From: Betaproteobacteria bacterium
Lineage (GTDB): Bacteria > Pseudomonadota > Gammaproteobacteria > Burkholderiales > Usitatibacteraceae
Length of the DNA stretch: 25,840 nucleotides
Direction: 5' to 3'
NCBI GenBank assembly: GCA_025362705.1
Contig: JANYFH010000185.1
Coordinates: 1 to 25,840, forward strand
Made by a program: the position numbers and the translations under genes. Shown here in pieces: positions 13,584 to 22,112 of this stretch; positions within the stretch are counted from its first letter, which is position 1; each line of letters starts with the position of its first letter. The notes beneath the pieces were generated by a model, which saw only the letters and a program-made list of their open reading frames with translations, did not search any database and was not told the DNA's origin.

Positions 13584-16043
13584 TTAAGCAGCCACTCTCT
13601 GCGTTTTGAACAGCGTTGTTACCTCGATCGCGGTTAAGGGCTTGGCAAACAGGTAACCCTGATAGGTGTCGCAGCCGTTTGCACGCAGGAATTCGAGCTG
13701 CGCCTGGGTTTCCACACCTTCGGCCACGGTACGCAATTTGAGGCGCTTGGCCATCGCGATAATGGCTTCAGTAATCGAGCAACTGTTCGCGTCATCCGGT
13801 ATTTGTGAAATGAAGCTGGCGTCGATCTTCAGCGTTTGTGCCGGAAGGCGGCGCAACTGACCGAGCGACGAATAGCCCACACCGAAATCGTCGATGGAAA
13901 TCGAAGCACCGATACGCCGCAGTTCGGCAAGAATTTCAATAGTCTGTTCAAGATTACGCATCGCGATTGATTCGGTGATTTCCAGATCGATGCGCGTAGG
14001 ATCGATGCCGGTTTCCATCAGCGCCAGTTTCATCGACGGCAACAATTTTCGTGAAACAAACTGGCGCGGCGAAAGGTTTACCGAAACCACAACATCACGA
14101 TAGCCTTCGTGATCCCACGCTTTGATCTGCTGGCAGGCTGCGCGGAATACCCATTCACCGAGCGGAACAATGAGGCCCAATTCTTCGGCGATGGAGATGA
14201 AATCTTTCGGGAAAATTTCACCGTTTTGCGGATCGTTCCATCGCAACAGCGCTTCAACTCCGACGATACGACCGCTCAACACATCCACCTGTGGCTGGTA
14301 GCGCAGGAAGAATTCATTGCGTTCAATCCCGCGCCGCAATCGCGATTCGACCTCAAGGCGTTTCGACAGCAGGAAATTAAGGTCACTGGTGAAAAAACGT
14401 GCCGTGTTGCGGCCTGCGTCTTTCGCCTGATACATCGCCGAATCTGCGTGCTTCAGGAGCTGCTGCGCGTCGGTTGCATCGTTCGGGTAATGCGAGATGC
14501 CGATGGATGCGGTCACCGTGAGTTCGTGGCCCGACACTTCGATCGGTTTGGCCAACTCGTTGAGAATCTTGGTGGCGACAGACTGTGCGAATTCCGGTTT
14601 GTCCAGTTCCGGCAGGATAATGAGGAATTCGTCACCACCTTCGCGTGAAACCGTATCGCCCTCGCGCACTGCTGCGTTGAGTCTTTTTGCGATATCACGC
14701 AGCACAAAATCACCGGTTTCATGTCCGAGCGTGTCGTTGACAAGCTTGAACCGATCCAGGTCAATGAAAAGCAGGGCAACGTGTTTTTGTTGTCGACGCG
14801 CCTGTAAAATGGCCTGATTCAAGCGGTCCTGCATCAGTCGCCGGTTTGGCAAGCCCGTGAGCGTGTCGTGGTGTGCCATGTAATGAATGGTGCGCTCGGT
14901 ATTGAGACGCTCGGTGATGTCTTGCACCAGAGAAGCCACGCCGATCATCTTGCCATTGTTATCGACCAGCGGCGTGTTGTACCACTCGGTGTGGATGATC
15001 TCGCCGCGCTTGACCCTGTTGGCTAGTGTGGCGCGTGTTGATCCTTGCGCATGGGTCTGGGTCAGTTCCAGCCACATCGTTGCCAGACGTTCGCTGTCTT
15101 CGGTACCTTCTGCCAGCAGGTAACCAGACTCGCCGATCACCTCACCGGCGGCGTAGCCGAAGATGCCTTCTGCCGACGGATTCCAGGTGGAAATGCGGAA
15201 CTCCATATCCCATTCAATGACGCCCAGTGGCGTACGCTCGAGGTGCAGCCGCAGACGTTGCAGTGCGAGCAACTCGGAACGCTCGGCCTTGCGGCGCTCG
15301 CCCATTTCCTCCCCGAGTGCGAGGTTCGCCCGCTCGACGCGAATTTTTTCTTCTTTGAGACGCATCGCAATCAGCAGGTTATCAAATCGCGCGGTGAGAG
15401 AATCCAGCAGTGCTTTGTGCAGTTTGCTATGGACGGCGACAACGCCCCCGGCCAGCACGATGATCGCTGCCGCGAGCATGGAACCCATGCGATCGCCGAA
15501 GCCGAACGTCATCACCCCCATGGGCAGCAGCGACAGCAGCGCGTAATAAAAATACAGCGTTCGGTGCGGCGCATAGTACGTCATGGCACCGGTGGTCAAT
15601 AGCGCAACTAGCATCATGACCGGCATCTGGATAGGACCGGCCTTGGGCAGCAATGCTGAGCCCATCAAGCCCCATAGCAGGGCCAGCAGCAAGCTGCCGA
15701 CGAGAAAAGCGGTCTCCCATTTTCTTAACGCGGCGTGCGGCGGATTGGCACGGATAAAAAGTTTGTAGAGGGCGTATCGCGCGATCATCAACACGAACGC
15801 GGCGAAGAACCAGGCAAACAATTCGGGGCGCTGGCCGAGTTCATTCCACAACAACGCACCGAGCAGGAAGGTAACCACTAATTCAGCAAGGTATCCCGCC
15901 AGCGAGAAACGGTATAGCAGCCGAACCTGTTCGGAAAATATGTGCTTGGCGACAAATGCACGATCATCCGAGGCGACCGGAGCCGCAAGCGAAAAATCCT
16001 TGGACTGATCCTGCTCTGCCATCGTCTGGTCGACCGGTATCAC
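13584..16043 (-). CDS. Membrane-bound PAS-GGDEF-EAL cyclic-di-GMP signalling protein
   Basis: This 819-residue protein should make and/or degrade cyclic di-GMP at the inner membrane. The N-terminal 230 residues hold about six hydrophobic helices (for example AELVVTFLLGALLW, FLVGSLLLALLWGLMG, MLAAAIIVLAGGVVAV). A charged coiled coil (about 225-265), a PAS domain (about 270-380, with IEWDMEFRISTWNPSAEGIFG and DITER) and the GGDEF domain follow. The active site GGDEF is intact at 469-473, with an RxxD inhibitory site (R460-D463) five residues upstream. The EAL domain keeps EALLRW (from E597), NLSP, EITES, DDFGVGYSS, LKID and EGVE, so both activities are possible. The start is GTG 16041-16043, with ATG 16020-16022 as an alternative. 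It lies between amiC and mutL, opposite in direction to both. Confidence 0.95.
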   Translation of the reverse strand: MIPVDQTMAEQDQSKDFSLAAPVASDDRAFVAKHIFSEQVRLLYRFSLAGYLAELVVTFLLGALLWNELGQRPELFAWFFAAFVLMIARYALYKLFIRANPPHAALRKWETAFLVGSLLLALLWGLMGSALLPKAGPIQMPVMMLVALLTTGAMTYYAPHRTLYFYYALLSLLPMGVMTFGFGDRMGSMLAAAIIVLAGGVVAVHSKLHKALLDSLTARFDNLLIAMRLKEEKIRVERANLALGEEMGERRKAERSELLALQRLRLHLERTPLGVIEWDMEFRISTWNPSAEGIFGYAAGEVIGESGYLLAEGTEDSERLATMWLELTQTHAQGSTRATLANRVKRGEIIHTEWYNTPLVDNNGKMIGVASLVQDITERLNTERTIHYMAHHDTLTGLPNRRLMQDRLNQAILQARRQQKHVALLFIDLDRFKLVNDTLGHETGDFVLRDIAKRLNAAVREGDTVSREGGDEFLIILPELDKPEFAQSVATKILNELAKPIEVSGHELTVTASIGISHYPNDATDAQQLLKHADSAMYQAKDAGRNTARFFTSDLNFLLSKRLEVESRLRRGIERNEFFLRYQPQVDVLSGRIVGVEALLRWNDPQNGEIFPKDFISIAEELGLIVPLGEWVFRAACQQIKAWDHEGYRDVVVSVNLSPRQFVSRKLLPSMKLALMETGIDPTRIDLEITESIAMRNLEQTIEILAELRRIGASISIDDFGVGYSSLGQLRRLPAQTLKIDASFISQIPDDANSCSITEAIIAMAKRLKLRTVAEGVETQAQLEFLRANGCDTYQGYLFAKPLTAIEVTTLFKTQRVAA

Positions 16044-16305
16044 GTGCTGATTTTCCGTTCTAAAAGCGACGCTCGTGACGCGCCGCCAATGATTGACAAT
16101 TTCCTAACTGAGAAATTTTCTTTAAAAGTTCTCTAACTATTTGTTTTTCTTCGATAACCATAAACGTAGTCACGGTTTTCGTCAAGCCATTTGGGTAGTT
16201 TTTTACGATTCCTGGCTATTGTCGCATGTGGGGCAAGCCCGGGAGTGGAAGCATCCCCTTGCACGACTTTGCGCGAGACACCTCACGGTAGAATACCGGT
16301 CAAAG
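16044..16305. other. Divergent intergenic region, AT-rich, with a dyad flanked by CTAACT repeats
   Basis: This 262-bp region separates the GGDEF-EAL gene (minus) from mutL (plus) and must hold both promoters. A 24-nt dyad at 16110-16133 pairs GAGAA with TTCTC and TTTT with AAAA around CTTT, with one A/G mismatch. It is flanked by direct repeats CTAACT at 16104-16109 and 16133-16138. A weak -10-like TAGAAT at 16289-16294 precedes mutL. No small gene is apparent. Confidence 0.5.
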
Positions 16306-18207
16306 ATGCAAAACAATCCTGACCCAGACAATCGCACCGTGCCCGAACATCCCTCAATCAGGATACTGCCCGAGCTATTGATCAACCAGATCGCCGCTGG
16401 CGAGGTCGTGGAACGTCCGGCAGCAGCGCTCAAGGAGCTTCTGGAAAATAGTCTTGACGCCGGTGCCACCACTATCGATATAGAGTTGATCCAGGGTGGC
16501 ATCAAACGTCTCAAAGTGGTCGATGATGGTGTTGGTATGTCGGCGGGAGACCTGCCGCTGGCGTTGGCGCGTCACGCGACCAGCAAGATCGCCTCGCTTG
16601 ACGACCTTGAACGGGTTGCGAGTCTCGGCTTTCGTGGCGAAGCGCTGGCCAGCCTCGCCGCGATTTCCCGGCTGATCATTGCTTCTCGCCAGCCCGAGGC
16701 GAAGCACGCAAACCGGATCGAAGCCGTCGGCGGTGTACTCTCGCCGGTGGAGCCGGCAGCGCTTGAATCGGGTACGGTGGTGACTGCCGAAGATCTGTTT
16801 TTCAATACCCCCGCGCGCCGGAAATTTCTGAAAACCGAGGCTACCGAGTTTGGCCATTGTGAAGATGCTGCACTCAGAATCGCCATGGCGGCGCCGCATG
16901 TGGCGATCTCGCTCACGCACAACGGACGTCGCGTCTGGCAGCACCAGATGGGCGATTCTGGTACCCGCATCGCGACGATTCTCGGTGAAGCATTTGGCGA
17001 GGCAAGTTTGACGATTGATGAGCCGCATCCGGCATTCAGTTTGAGTGGGAGCGTTGCGCTGCCACGATATTCCCGCGCCGGGCGCGACCAGCAGTATTTG
17101 TTCGTCAATGGTCGTTTTGTGCGCGACAAATTGCTCACCCATGCGGTTCGCAGTGCCTATGCCGATATTTTGCACGGCCATCGTCATCCCGCGTACGTCT
17201 TGTTTTTGTCGGTTGATCCGTCGATGGTCGATGTGAATGTGCATCCGGCGAAATCGGAAGTGCGCTTTCGGGATTCGCGTGGTGTTCATCAGTTTGTTTT
17301 CCATGCCTTGCAAAAAGCGCTGGCGCGGCCTGCGTCTGGTGACGCACCGCCAAGCGCTAACCCGCAGGCGTGGATTAGCGGCAACGGCCCTCGTGCGATG
17401 AGTGCCACAACAGAGGCGAATCGGGCGCACGGTCAAACGTTCAGACCTGTGCAGCAAGGTTCATTTGGCAACATGACCGTGCGCGAGCCGCATGCATTTT
17501 ACGAGGCGCTTCATGGCGCATCCGCCGAGCACAAAACGGGCGAACCCCGCATTTCGCTTGGCTTGCAGGCCGAAAATACGCCAAACATCGCACCAAATAA
17601 GGAGTTTCATCATTCCCCCGATATCCCGCCACTAGGCTTTGCACTGGCGCAATTGCACGGCATTTATGTGCTCGCCCAAAACGCGAATGGCCTCGTGCTG
17701 GTCGATATGCACGCGGCGCACGAACGCATCGTCTACGAGAAATTGAAGGCGGCGCTCGATTTGAATCAGCTTGCTTCGCAGCCCCTGCTTGCGCCGATTT
17801 CAGTGGCGCTAGGTGAGCGCGATATTGAGCTCGTGGCGGAAAACCAGGCGTTCTTTGTGCGTCTCGGCTTTGATCTTGGCACTTTGTCTGCACGCGAAAT
17901 TGTAATTCGCGCGGTGCCTGCGATGCTGCAGAGCCTCGATGCACCCGCGATGCTGCGCGAATTGCTGGATGACCTCGCCGAACACGGCGCTTCGCGTGCG
18001 CTCACCGAGCAGCGCGATGAAATTCTCGGCACCATGGCCTGCCACGGTGCGGTGCGCGCCAATCGCATGCTGACTTTGCCGGAAATGAATGCGCTGCTGC
18101 GGCAAATGGAAGAAACCGAACGCGCCGGCCAGTGCAATCACGGCAGACCGACGTGGTACCAGTTCGCCATTGGAGACCTCGACAAGCTGTTCATGCGCGG
18201 GCGCTGA
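16306..18207 (+). CDS. mutL: DNA mismatch repair protein MutL
   Basis: A 633-residue GHKL ATPase that links MutS mismatch recognition to strand incision. The N-terminal ATPase shows IRILPELLINQIAAGEVVER, ENSLDAG, VDDGVGM and LGFRGEALAS, then DLFFNTPARRKFLK and the VDVNVHPAKSEVRF motif. A low-complexity linker leads to a C-terminal dimerisation domain with LVDMHAAHERIVYE. From D467 this matches the metal-binding endonuclease motif DQHA(X)2E(X)4E, apart from Met for Gln. MutLs with this motif nick DNA themselves and occur in bacteria without MutH; E. coli MutL lacks it. The ATG at 16306 is chosen over an in-frame start at 16141 because the intervening 55 residues are unlike MutL; a GTG at 16339 is also possible. 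It is followed by miaA after 3 bp. Confidence 0.96.
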   Translation: MQNNPDPDNRTVPEHPSIRILPELLINQIAAGEVVERPAAALKELLENSLDAGATTIDIELIQGGIKRLKVVDDGVGMSAGDLPLALARHATSKIASLDDLERVASLGFRGEALASLAAISRLIIASRQPEAKHANRIEAVGGVLSPVEPAALESGTVVTAEDLFFNTPARRKFLKTEATEFGHCEDAALRIAMAAPHVAISLTHNGRRVWQHQMGDSGTRIATILGEAFGEASLTIDEPHPAFSLSGSVALPRYSRAGRDQQYLFVNGRFVRDKLLTHAVRSAYADILHGHRHPAYVLFLSVDPSMVDVNVHPAKSEVRFRDSRGVHQFVFHALQKALARPASGDAPPSANPQAWISGNGPRAMSATTEANRAHGQTFRPVQQGSFGNMTVREPHAFYEALHGASAEHKTGEPRISLGLQAENTPNIAPNKEFHHSPDIPPLGFALAQLHGIYVLAQNANGLVLVDMHAAHERIVYEKLKAALDLNQLASQPLLAPISVALGERDIELVAENQAFFVRLGFDLGTLSAREIVIRAVPAMLQSLDAPAMLRELLDDLAEHGASRALTEQRDEILGTMACHGAVRANRMLTLPEMNALLRQMEETERAGQCNHGRPTWYQFAIGDLDKLFMRGR

Positions 18208-18210
18208 GTC

Positions 18211-19167
18211 ATGCCGCAGACTTCAATGCCAAAGCCGAAAGCAATCTTTCTCCTCGGCCCGACCGCATCGGGAAAAACGGCGCTGGCGATGCATTTGGCA
18301 GATCGATTTCCAGTCGAGATTATCAGTGTCGATTCGGCACTGGTGTATCGCGACATGAATATCGGCACTGCGAAGCCGGACGTGGAAACATTGCGAAAAT
18401 ACCCGCACCACCTGATCGACTTGATCGATCCGACAGACGCTTATTCGGCTGCGCGGTTTCGCGCCGATGCATTGCAGGCGATGGCACAAATTATGGCACG
18501 CGGAAAAACGCCGCTACTTGTCGGCGGCACCATGTTGTACGTGAAGGCGCTGCTCGAAGGCTTGTCCAAATTGCCCGAGGCCAACACCGGCGTGCGCGCG
18601 ACACTCGCTGCGCGAGGAGGAGAAGTAGGCTGGCCGGCCATGCACGCCGAACTTGCCCGAATCGATCCGCTGACTGCGGCGCGCTTACAGCCAACCGATG
18701 TCCAACGCATCCAGCGTGCGCTGGAAGTGTTCGAGTTGACGGGCTCGCCAATTTCGGCACTGCAAACGCGCGCAACCGCGGCCAGCGAATTTCCCTGCGA
18801 TGCACTCCAGATCGGTTTGGTCGCGGCGCAACGCTCAGTGTTGCATGATCGTATCGCCGCGCGTTTCGACGCGATGCTGGCGGCGGGACTGATCGAAGAA
18901 GTCCGATCCCTGCGCATGCGCTACGCCTTAAGCGCAGAAATGCCATCGATGCGCTGCGTGGGCTACCGCCAGAGCTGGGAATTCCTGGAAGGAACAACGG
19001 ACCAGGCAACGCTGCGCAAAAAAGGTATTGCCGCCACGCGGCAACTCGCCAAACGGCAACTCACCTGGCTCAGATCAATGCCGAATGTGGAGCCATTGGA
19101 TTGCCTGCGGGTTGACCTGCAGGAAGTTGTTATAGAACGCGTAGAAGAGTTTCTGCGTCCGGTGTGA
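18211..19167 (+). CDS. miaA: tRNA dimethylallyltransferase
   Basis: A 318-residue enzyme that transfers the dimethylallyl group to A37 of tRNAs reading UNN codons, the first step towards ms2i6A. Visible motifs: the P-loop GPTASGKT (16-23), ISVDSALVYRDMNIGTAKP with the catalytic Asp, HHLIDLIDP, LLVGGTMLYVKAL, QRIQRALEVFELTG and the C-terminal SMRCVGYRQSWEFLEG. Length is typical (about 310-320). The ATG lies 3 bp after the mutL stop, so the two form an operon, as in many proteobacteria. In E. coli hfq comes next; here the order is broken by a terminator-like palindrome and the convergent dodecin gene. Confidence 0.97.
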   Translation: MPQTSMPKPKAIFLLGPTASGKTALAMHLADRFPVEIISVDSALVYRDMNIGTAKPDVETLRKYPHHLIDLIDPTDAYSAARFRADALQAMAQIMARGKTPLLVGGTMLYVKALLEGLSKLPEANTGVRATLAARGGEVGWPAMHAELARIDPLTAARLQPTDVQRIQRALEVFELTGSPISALQTRATAASEFPCDALQIGLVAAQRSVLHDRIAARFDAMLAAGLIEEVRSLRMRYALSAEMPSMRCVGYRQSWEFLEGTTDQATLRKKGIAATRQLAKRQLTWLRSMPNVEPLDCLRVDLQEVVIERVEEFLRPV

Positions 19168-19178
19168 TTTCGCGGCGC

Positions 19179-19207
19179 TTCCGGCTCATTTATCAAATGA
19201 GCCGGAA
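19179..19207. terminator. Perfect 13-bp hairpin between convergent miaA and dodecin genes
   Basis: TTCCGGCTCATTT (19179-19191) and its exact complement AAATGAGCCGGAA (19195-19207) flank an ATC loop. It lies 12 bp after the miaA stop and 15 bp beyond the dodecin stop. No T-run follows on either strand, but the position and perfect stem suggest a two-way transcription end or an RNA-stabilising hairpin. Confidence 0.6.
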
Positions 19208-19221
19208 TGCGGGCCATGCGA

Positions 19222-19449
19222 TTAACCTTGATATTTGAACGAGAGCTTCATTTTTGCGCGAAACGTCATCGCGCCATCCTTGCCGACTTTGACATCGAGC
19301 TTCGATACTTCCGCCACGCGCACATCGCGCAATGTTTTGGAAGCCGACTTGACCGCATTCTTCGCGGCATCAGCCCAGGAAACGCTGCTGGTACCGACGA
19401 GTTCGATGACTTTGTAAAGGGAGCCATCGTCTTTTGTTTTCTTTGCCAT
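19222..19449 (-). CDS. Dodecin family flavin-binding protein
   Basis: A 75-residue protein that matches dodecins, small proteins that assemble as hollow dodecamers and store or sequester flavins. The sequence has the family blocks LYKVIELVGTSSVSWADAAK, with the flavin-stacking Trp in VSW, then NAVKSASKTLRDVRVAEVSK, LDVKVGKDG and a final LSFKYQG strand. It is slightly longer than most (about 67-71) owing to a polar MAKKTKDDG start. GAGG lies 7 bp before its ATG. It is transcribed in the same direction as xseA, 45 bp after it, and faces miaA with a strong hairpin between. Confidence 0.93.
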   Translation of the reverse strand: MAKKTKDDGSLYKVIELVGTSSVSWADAAKNAVKSASKTLRDVRVAEVSKLDVKVGKDGAMTFRAKMKLSFKYQG

Positions 19450-19494
19450 TGTGTCCTCTGAATATTCTTGTTGATCGGACGGGTAAATTTACGC

Positions 19495-20934
19495 TTACCC
19501 GTCACTGCTGGCAAGCGGGACGATTTTGGCGGTTGATTTTACTTCTGCCGAAAGTTGACCTCGCGCCATCCTTACCGCGATGGTGTCGCCCGACTTTACC
19601 TTGGCGCTGTCACGAAGAATCGCGCCGTCATATTCGACAATGCTGTAGCCGCGTTCCAGCACGCGCTCGGGCGCCAGCAGTTGCAAGGCCTGCGCGAACC
19701 CCTGCACACTTGCTGCACGGGCAAGAAATGCGCGTCTGGCTGATTGTGCCAGTTCCGTCCGGCGCTGGTGCAGCGCTGTCTGGCGTTGTATCAAATCGGG
19801 TCGCTGCGTTGCCATTCGCTGCCTGAGCAAGGCGCTTTCAAATGTGGCCAGATCGATACGGGCAACCACCGCAAGACGTAACGATGTCGCTATCCGTGTC
19901 AGGCGATCACGTTCGCGGTCCAGTCGATCCTGCGGCGGCAACAGGCCGCGCTGCGCGCGATCCACTCGCTGATACGCGGTGTCAAGCGTGCGGCGTAGCG
20001 CGCGCGCGAAACTTGAACGCTTGGCCCTTACATTGGCGCGCAGTTGTTCGGTATCCGGAGAAATCATTTCTGCCGCTGCTGTTGGTGTGGGTGCCCGCTG
20101 GTCGGCGACAAAATCGCAAATGGTGAAGTCAGTTTCGTGACCGACACCGGACACCACCGGGATCATTGCATCATCCTGGAAGCGCACGATGGCACGCGCT
20201 ACCACCTCGGCATTGAATGACCATAAATCTTCGATGCTGCCGCCACCGCGGCAAACAATGAGTACATTCACCTCGCAACGCACACGGGCAGTGTCAATAG
20301 CCGCCGCAATTTCCTGGGCGGCGTTGGCGCCTTGCACGGTAGTCGGGTACAGAATTATTTCGATCATCGGCGAGCGGCGCTTGAGCGTCGTGAGTACGTC
20401 CTGCAGTGCCGCCGCTTGTAACGACGTGACAATTCCTACCGCAAGCGGAAAAGTCGGCAACGGACGTTTGCGCACTTCATCGAACAAACCCTCGTCACCA
20501 AGTTTGGCTTTCAGGCGTTCATACGCTTCATACAAGGCACCGAGCCCGGCGCGCCGCATTGCTTCGACGCCGAGCTGGAATTCGCCACGCGCCTCGTAAA
20601 GGGAAGGCAGCGCGCGTATATCAACCTGCATGCCGTTTTCCGGTTTGAAAGCGAGTGCCTGGGCACGGTTGCGAAACATCACGCACCGCACCTGCGCCTC
20701 ATCGTCTTTCAACACGAAATACCAATGGCCGCTGGCAGCCCGCGTTACATTGGAAAGTTCGCCGGTAACCCAGAGCAATTCGAACTTTGCCTCGATGAGA
20801 TTGCGTGCGCGGCGATTGAGCTCTGTGACCGAAATAGGTGTCGCGTCAGCGCGTCTCGGTGCTGGCGGTGGTGTTAGCGGGGCGCTTTCGCCGTCAAAAT
20901 CGAACGGGGATTGCCTGGGTTGGTCGGCGGGCAT
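19495..20934 (-). CDS. xseA: Exodeoxyribonuclease VII large subunit
   Basis: A 479-residue catalytic subunit of the bidirectional single-strand exonuclease that, with several XseB copies, trims DNA ends during repair. Visible in order: a Pro-rich, non-conserved N-terminus (about 30 residues), the OB-fold domain (VTELNRRARNLIEAKFELLW to GHWYFVLKDDEAQVRCVMF), and the catalytic core with VGIVTSLQAAALQDVLTTLK, CRGGGSIEDLWSF and SGVGHETDFTICDFVAD followed by RAPTPTAAAE. A long Arg-rich coiled coil leads to the C-terminal ERGYSIV and VKSGDTIAVRMARG segment. It is a little longer than the 456 of E. coli because of the N-terminus. No xseB is in the window. Confidence 0.95.
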   Translation of the reverse strand: MPADQPRQSPFDFDGESAPLTPPPAPRRADATPISVTELNRRARNLIEAKFELLWVTGELSNVTRAASGHWYFVLKDDEAQVRCVMFRNRAQALAFKPENGMQVDIRALPSLYEARGEFQLGVEAMRRAGLGALYEAYERLKAKLGDEGLFDEVRKRPLPTFPLAVGIVTSLQAAALQDVLTTLKRRSPMIEIILYPTTVQGANAAQEIAAAIDTARVRCEVNVLIVCRGGGSIEDLWSFNAEVVARAIVRFQDDAMIPVVSGVGHETDFTICDFVADQRAPTPTAAAEMISPDTEQLRANVRAKRSSFARALRRTLDTAYQRVDRAQRGLLPPQDRLDRERDRLTRIATSLRLAVVARIDLATFESALLRQRMATQRPDLIQRQTALHQRRTELAQSARRAFLARAASVQGFAQALQLLAPERVLERGYSIVEYDGAILRDSAKVKSGDTIAVRMARGQLSAEVKSTAKIVPLASSDG

Positions 20935-21142
20935 GGCGCGATGCTACCACCGCCCAGCGCGTGGATGCGACGTATGCGGGTAAAGCGCGAATTCAGGCGG
21001 TTTTTCGCCGTGTGCAGCACGGGCAGAGCGCGTGTAAGTCATTGAAAATAATTGGTGTTATCAACGTTCATTTTTTGAGCATGAGAGAAAAATCGTTACA
21101 GTTTCATGACTTAGCGTCGTTCATTGGCGCGAACTCACAGAG

Positions 21143-21165
21143 TTATCCACAAGCTTTGTGGATGA
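21143..21165. promoter_or_regulatory. Head-to-head DnaA-box-like pair
   Basis: TTATCCACA at 21143-21151 is an exact match to the strong DnaA box. On the opposite strand TCATCCACA (complement of 21157-21165) differs by one base. The two form a perfect 8-bp inverted repeat ATCCACAA-GCT-TTGTGGAT (21145-21163). Whether DnaA or another dyad-binding protein uses it is unknown. Confidence 0.5.
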
Positions 21166-21405
21166 AATTTTGAAACGTATGCCAAGCCCTTTACCGGCGC
21201 GGGCTTTTGCCTGAACACCGCGCCAGTATTGGGCGTCAGGCCGATCAAAATATTGCCGATCACACTGCATATCGCGGGTAGTGTTCAAGAATATTGGCAT
21301 CTCACGTTGCCCGGCGCGTGAACAACAGCCGGTTGTTGCTGTCCGAATACGCAAATGCCGCTTCCATGCACCCGTGTTTTTGGTGGTGTAGACTGCAACG
21401 GCCAG

Positions 21406-21440
21406 TTGTGAAACCCGCAAGCTTTAGGCTAAAGTGCGGG
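21406..21440 (+). promoter_or_regulatory. Candidate exbB promoter overlapping an inverted repeat
   Basis: TTGTGA (21406-21411), 18 bp, TAAAGT (21430-21435) are 4/6 matches each to -35 and -10. The -10 lies within the dyad CTTTAG-G-CTAAAG bounded by CCCGCA and TGCGGG (21414-21440), so a repressor could sit there. It lies about 70 bp before the exbB start. Confidence 0.35.
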
Positions 21441-21506
21441 CACATTCCGGGTAACAGCCGTGCATTTGGTGAAGGCTCACCATCAACGTAAATCAGGGAG
21501 TTTCGC

Positions 21507-22112
21507 TTGCTATCAATCATCCAGGCCGCAGGTTGGCCAATCTGGTTCATCGTGTTGTGTTCTGTCATTTGCTTGGCCATCATTGGTGAACGTTTCTGGA
21601 CGTTGCGGCGCAGTGCAGTGCTGCCAACTTCCTTGTTCCAGGACACCGTGCAAGCTTTTCGCGCGGCAGGGCCTACGCCTGAGCTTGTGACCAAGCTGAA
21701 CGACAATTCCCTGTTGGGGCGTGTCTTTGCGGCAGGAATTGCCAACGTGAAAAGCTCGCGTGAAGTCATGAAGGAATCGATGGAGGAAGCCGGCCGCGCG
21801 GTGATGGTCGAAATGGAGCGTTTCCTGAATGGTCTGGGCACCATCGCCACCGTTTCGCCTTTACTGGGCTTGTTCGGTACCGTCATTGGCATGATCGATA
21901 TATTCGGTGCATCCGGCAGTCAGGGTGCCAATCCTGCGCAGCTGGCGCATGGCATTTCTGTGGCGCTCTACAACACTGCCGGCGGTATCGCAGTAGCCAT
22001 CCCCTCGTTGATTTTCTACCGACATTTTCGCAGCAAGGTCGATGTGATGGTGATCGACATGGAGCAGCAGGGTATTCGTCTGGTTGAAACATTGCACGGG
22101 GATCGCGCGTGA
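21507..22112 (+). CDS. exbB: ExbB/TolQ family proton channel protein
   Basis: A 201-residue inner-membrane subunit of a MotA/TolQ/ExbB proton channel. With ExbD it converts the proton gradient into movement of TonB (or TolA) for outer-membrane transport. Three membrane segments are visible: WPIWFIVLCSVICLAIIGER near the N-terminus, then LGTIATVSPLLGLFGTVIGM, and GISVALYNTAGGIAVAIPSL, the two conserved pore-lining helices. The start is a TTG at 21507, supported by AGGGAG (21495-21500) with 6-bp spacing and by a protein that starts right before helix 1. It overlaps exbD by 4 bp (GTGA). The setting, followed by lpxK and kdsB, is common in betaproteobacteria. Confidence 0.93.
   Translation: MLSIIQAAGWPIWFIVLCSVICLAIIGERFWTLRRSAVLPTSLFQDTVQAFRAAGPTPELVTKLNDNSLLGRVFAAGIANVKSSREVMKESMEEAGRAVMVEMERFLNGLGTIATVSPLLGLFGTVIGMIDIFGASGSQGANPAQLAHGISVALYNTAGGIAVAIPSLIFYRHFRSKVDVMVIDMEQQGIRLVETLHGDRA

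Larger units (their letters stand above)
20935..21506. other. 572-bp intergenic region between divergent xseA and exbB
   Basis: No gene is supported in this stretch; short frames on either strand show no familiar motif. It contains the DnaA-box-like pair at 21143-21165, a dyad CCCGCA-AG-CTTTAG-G-CTAAAG-TGCGGG at 21414-21440 and a possible exbB promoter. The middle part (21180-21300) holds nothing I can name. Confidence 0.6.

Noticed and set aside
16375..17457. Open frame of 360 codons on the minus strand
   Set aside because: It is antisense to the conserved MutL ATPase domain, and its Arg/Thr-rich product resembles no family.
21143..21165. A chromosomal replication origin
   Set aside because: Only two DnaA-like boxes are seen, there is no dnaA, dnaN or gidA nearby and no clear AT-rich unwinding repeats.
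21121..21420. 99-codon minus-strand frame between xseA and exbB
   Set aside because: No ribosome site, no known motif, and it runs through the DnaA-box dyad and the exbB upstream region.
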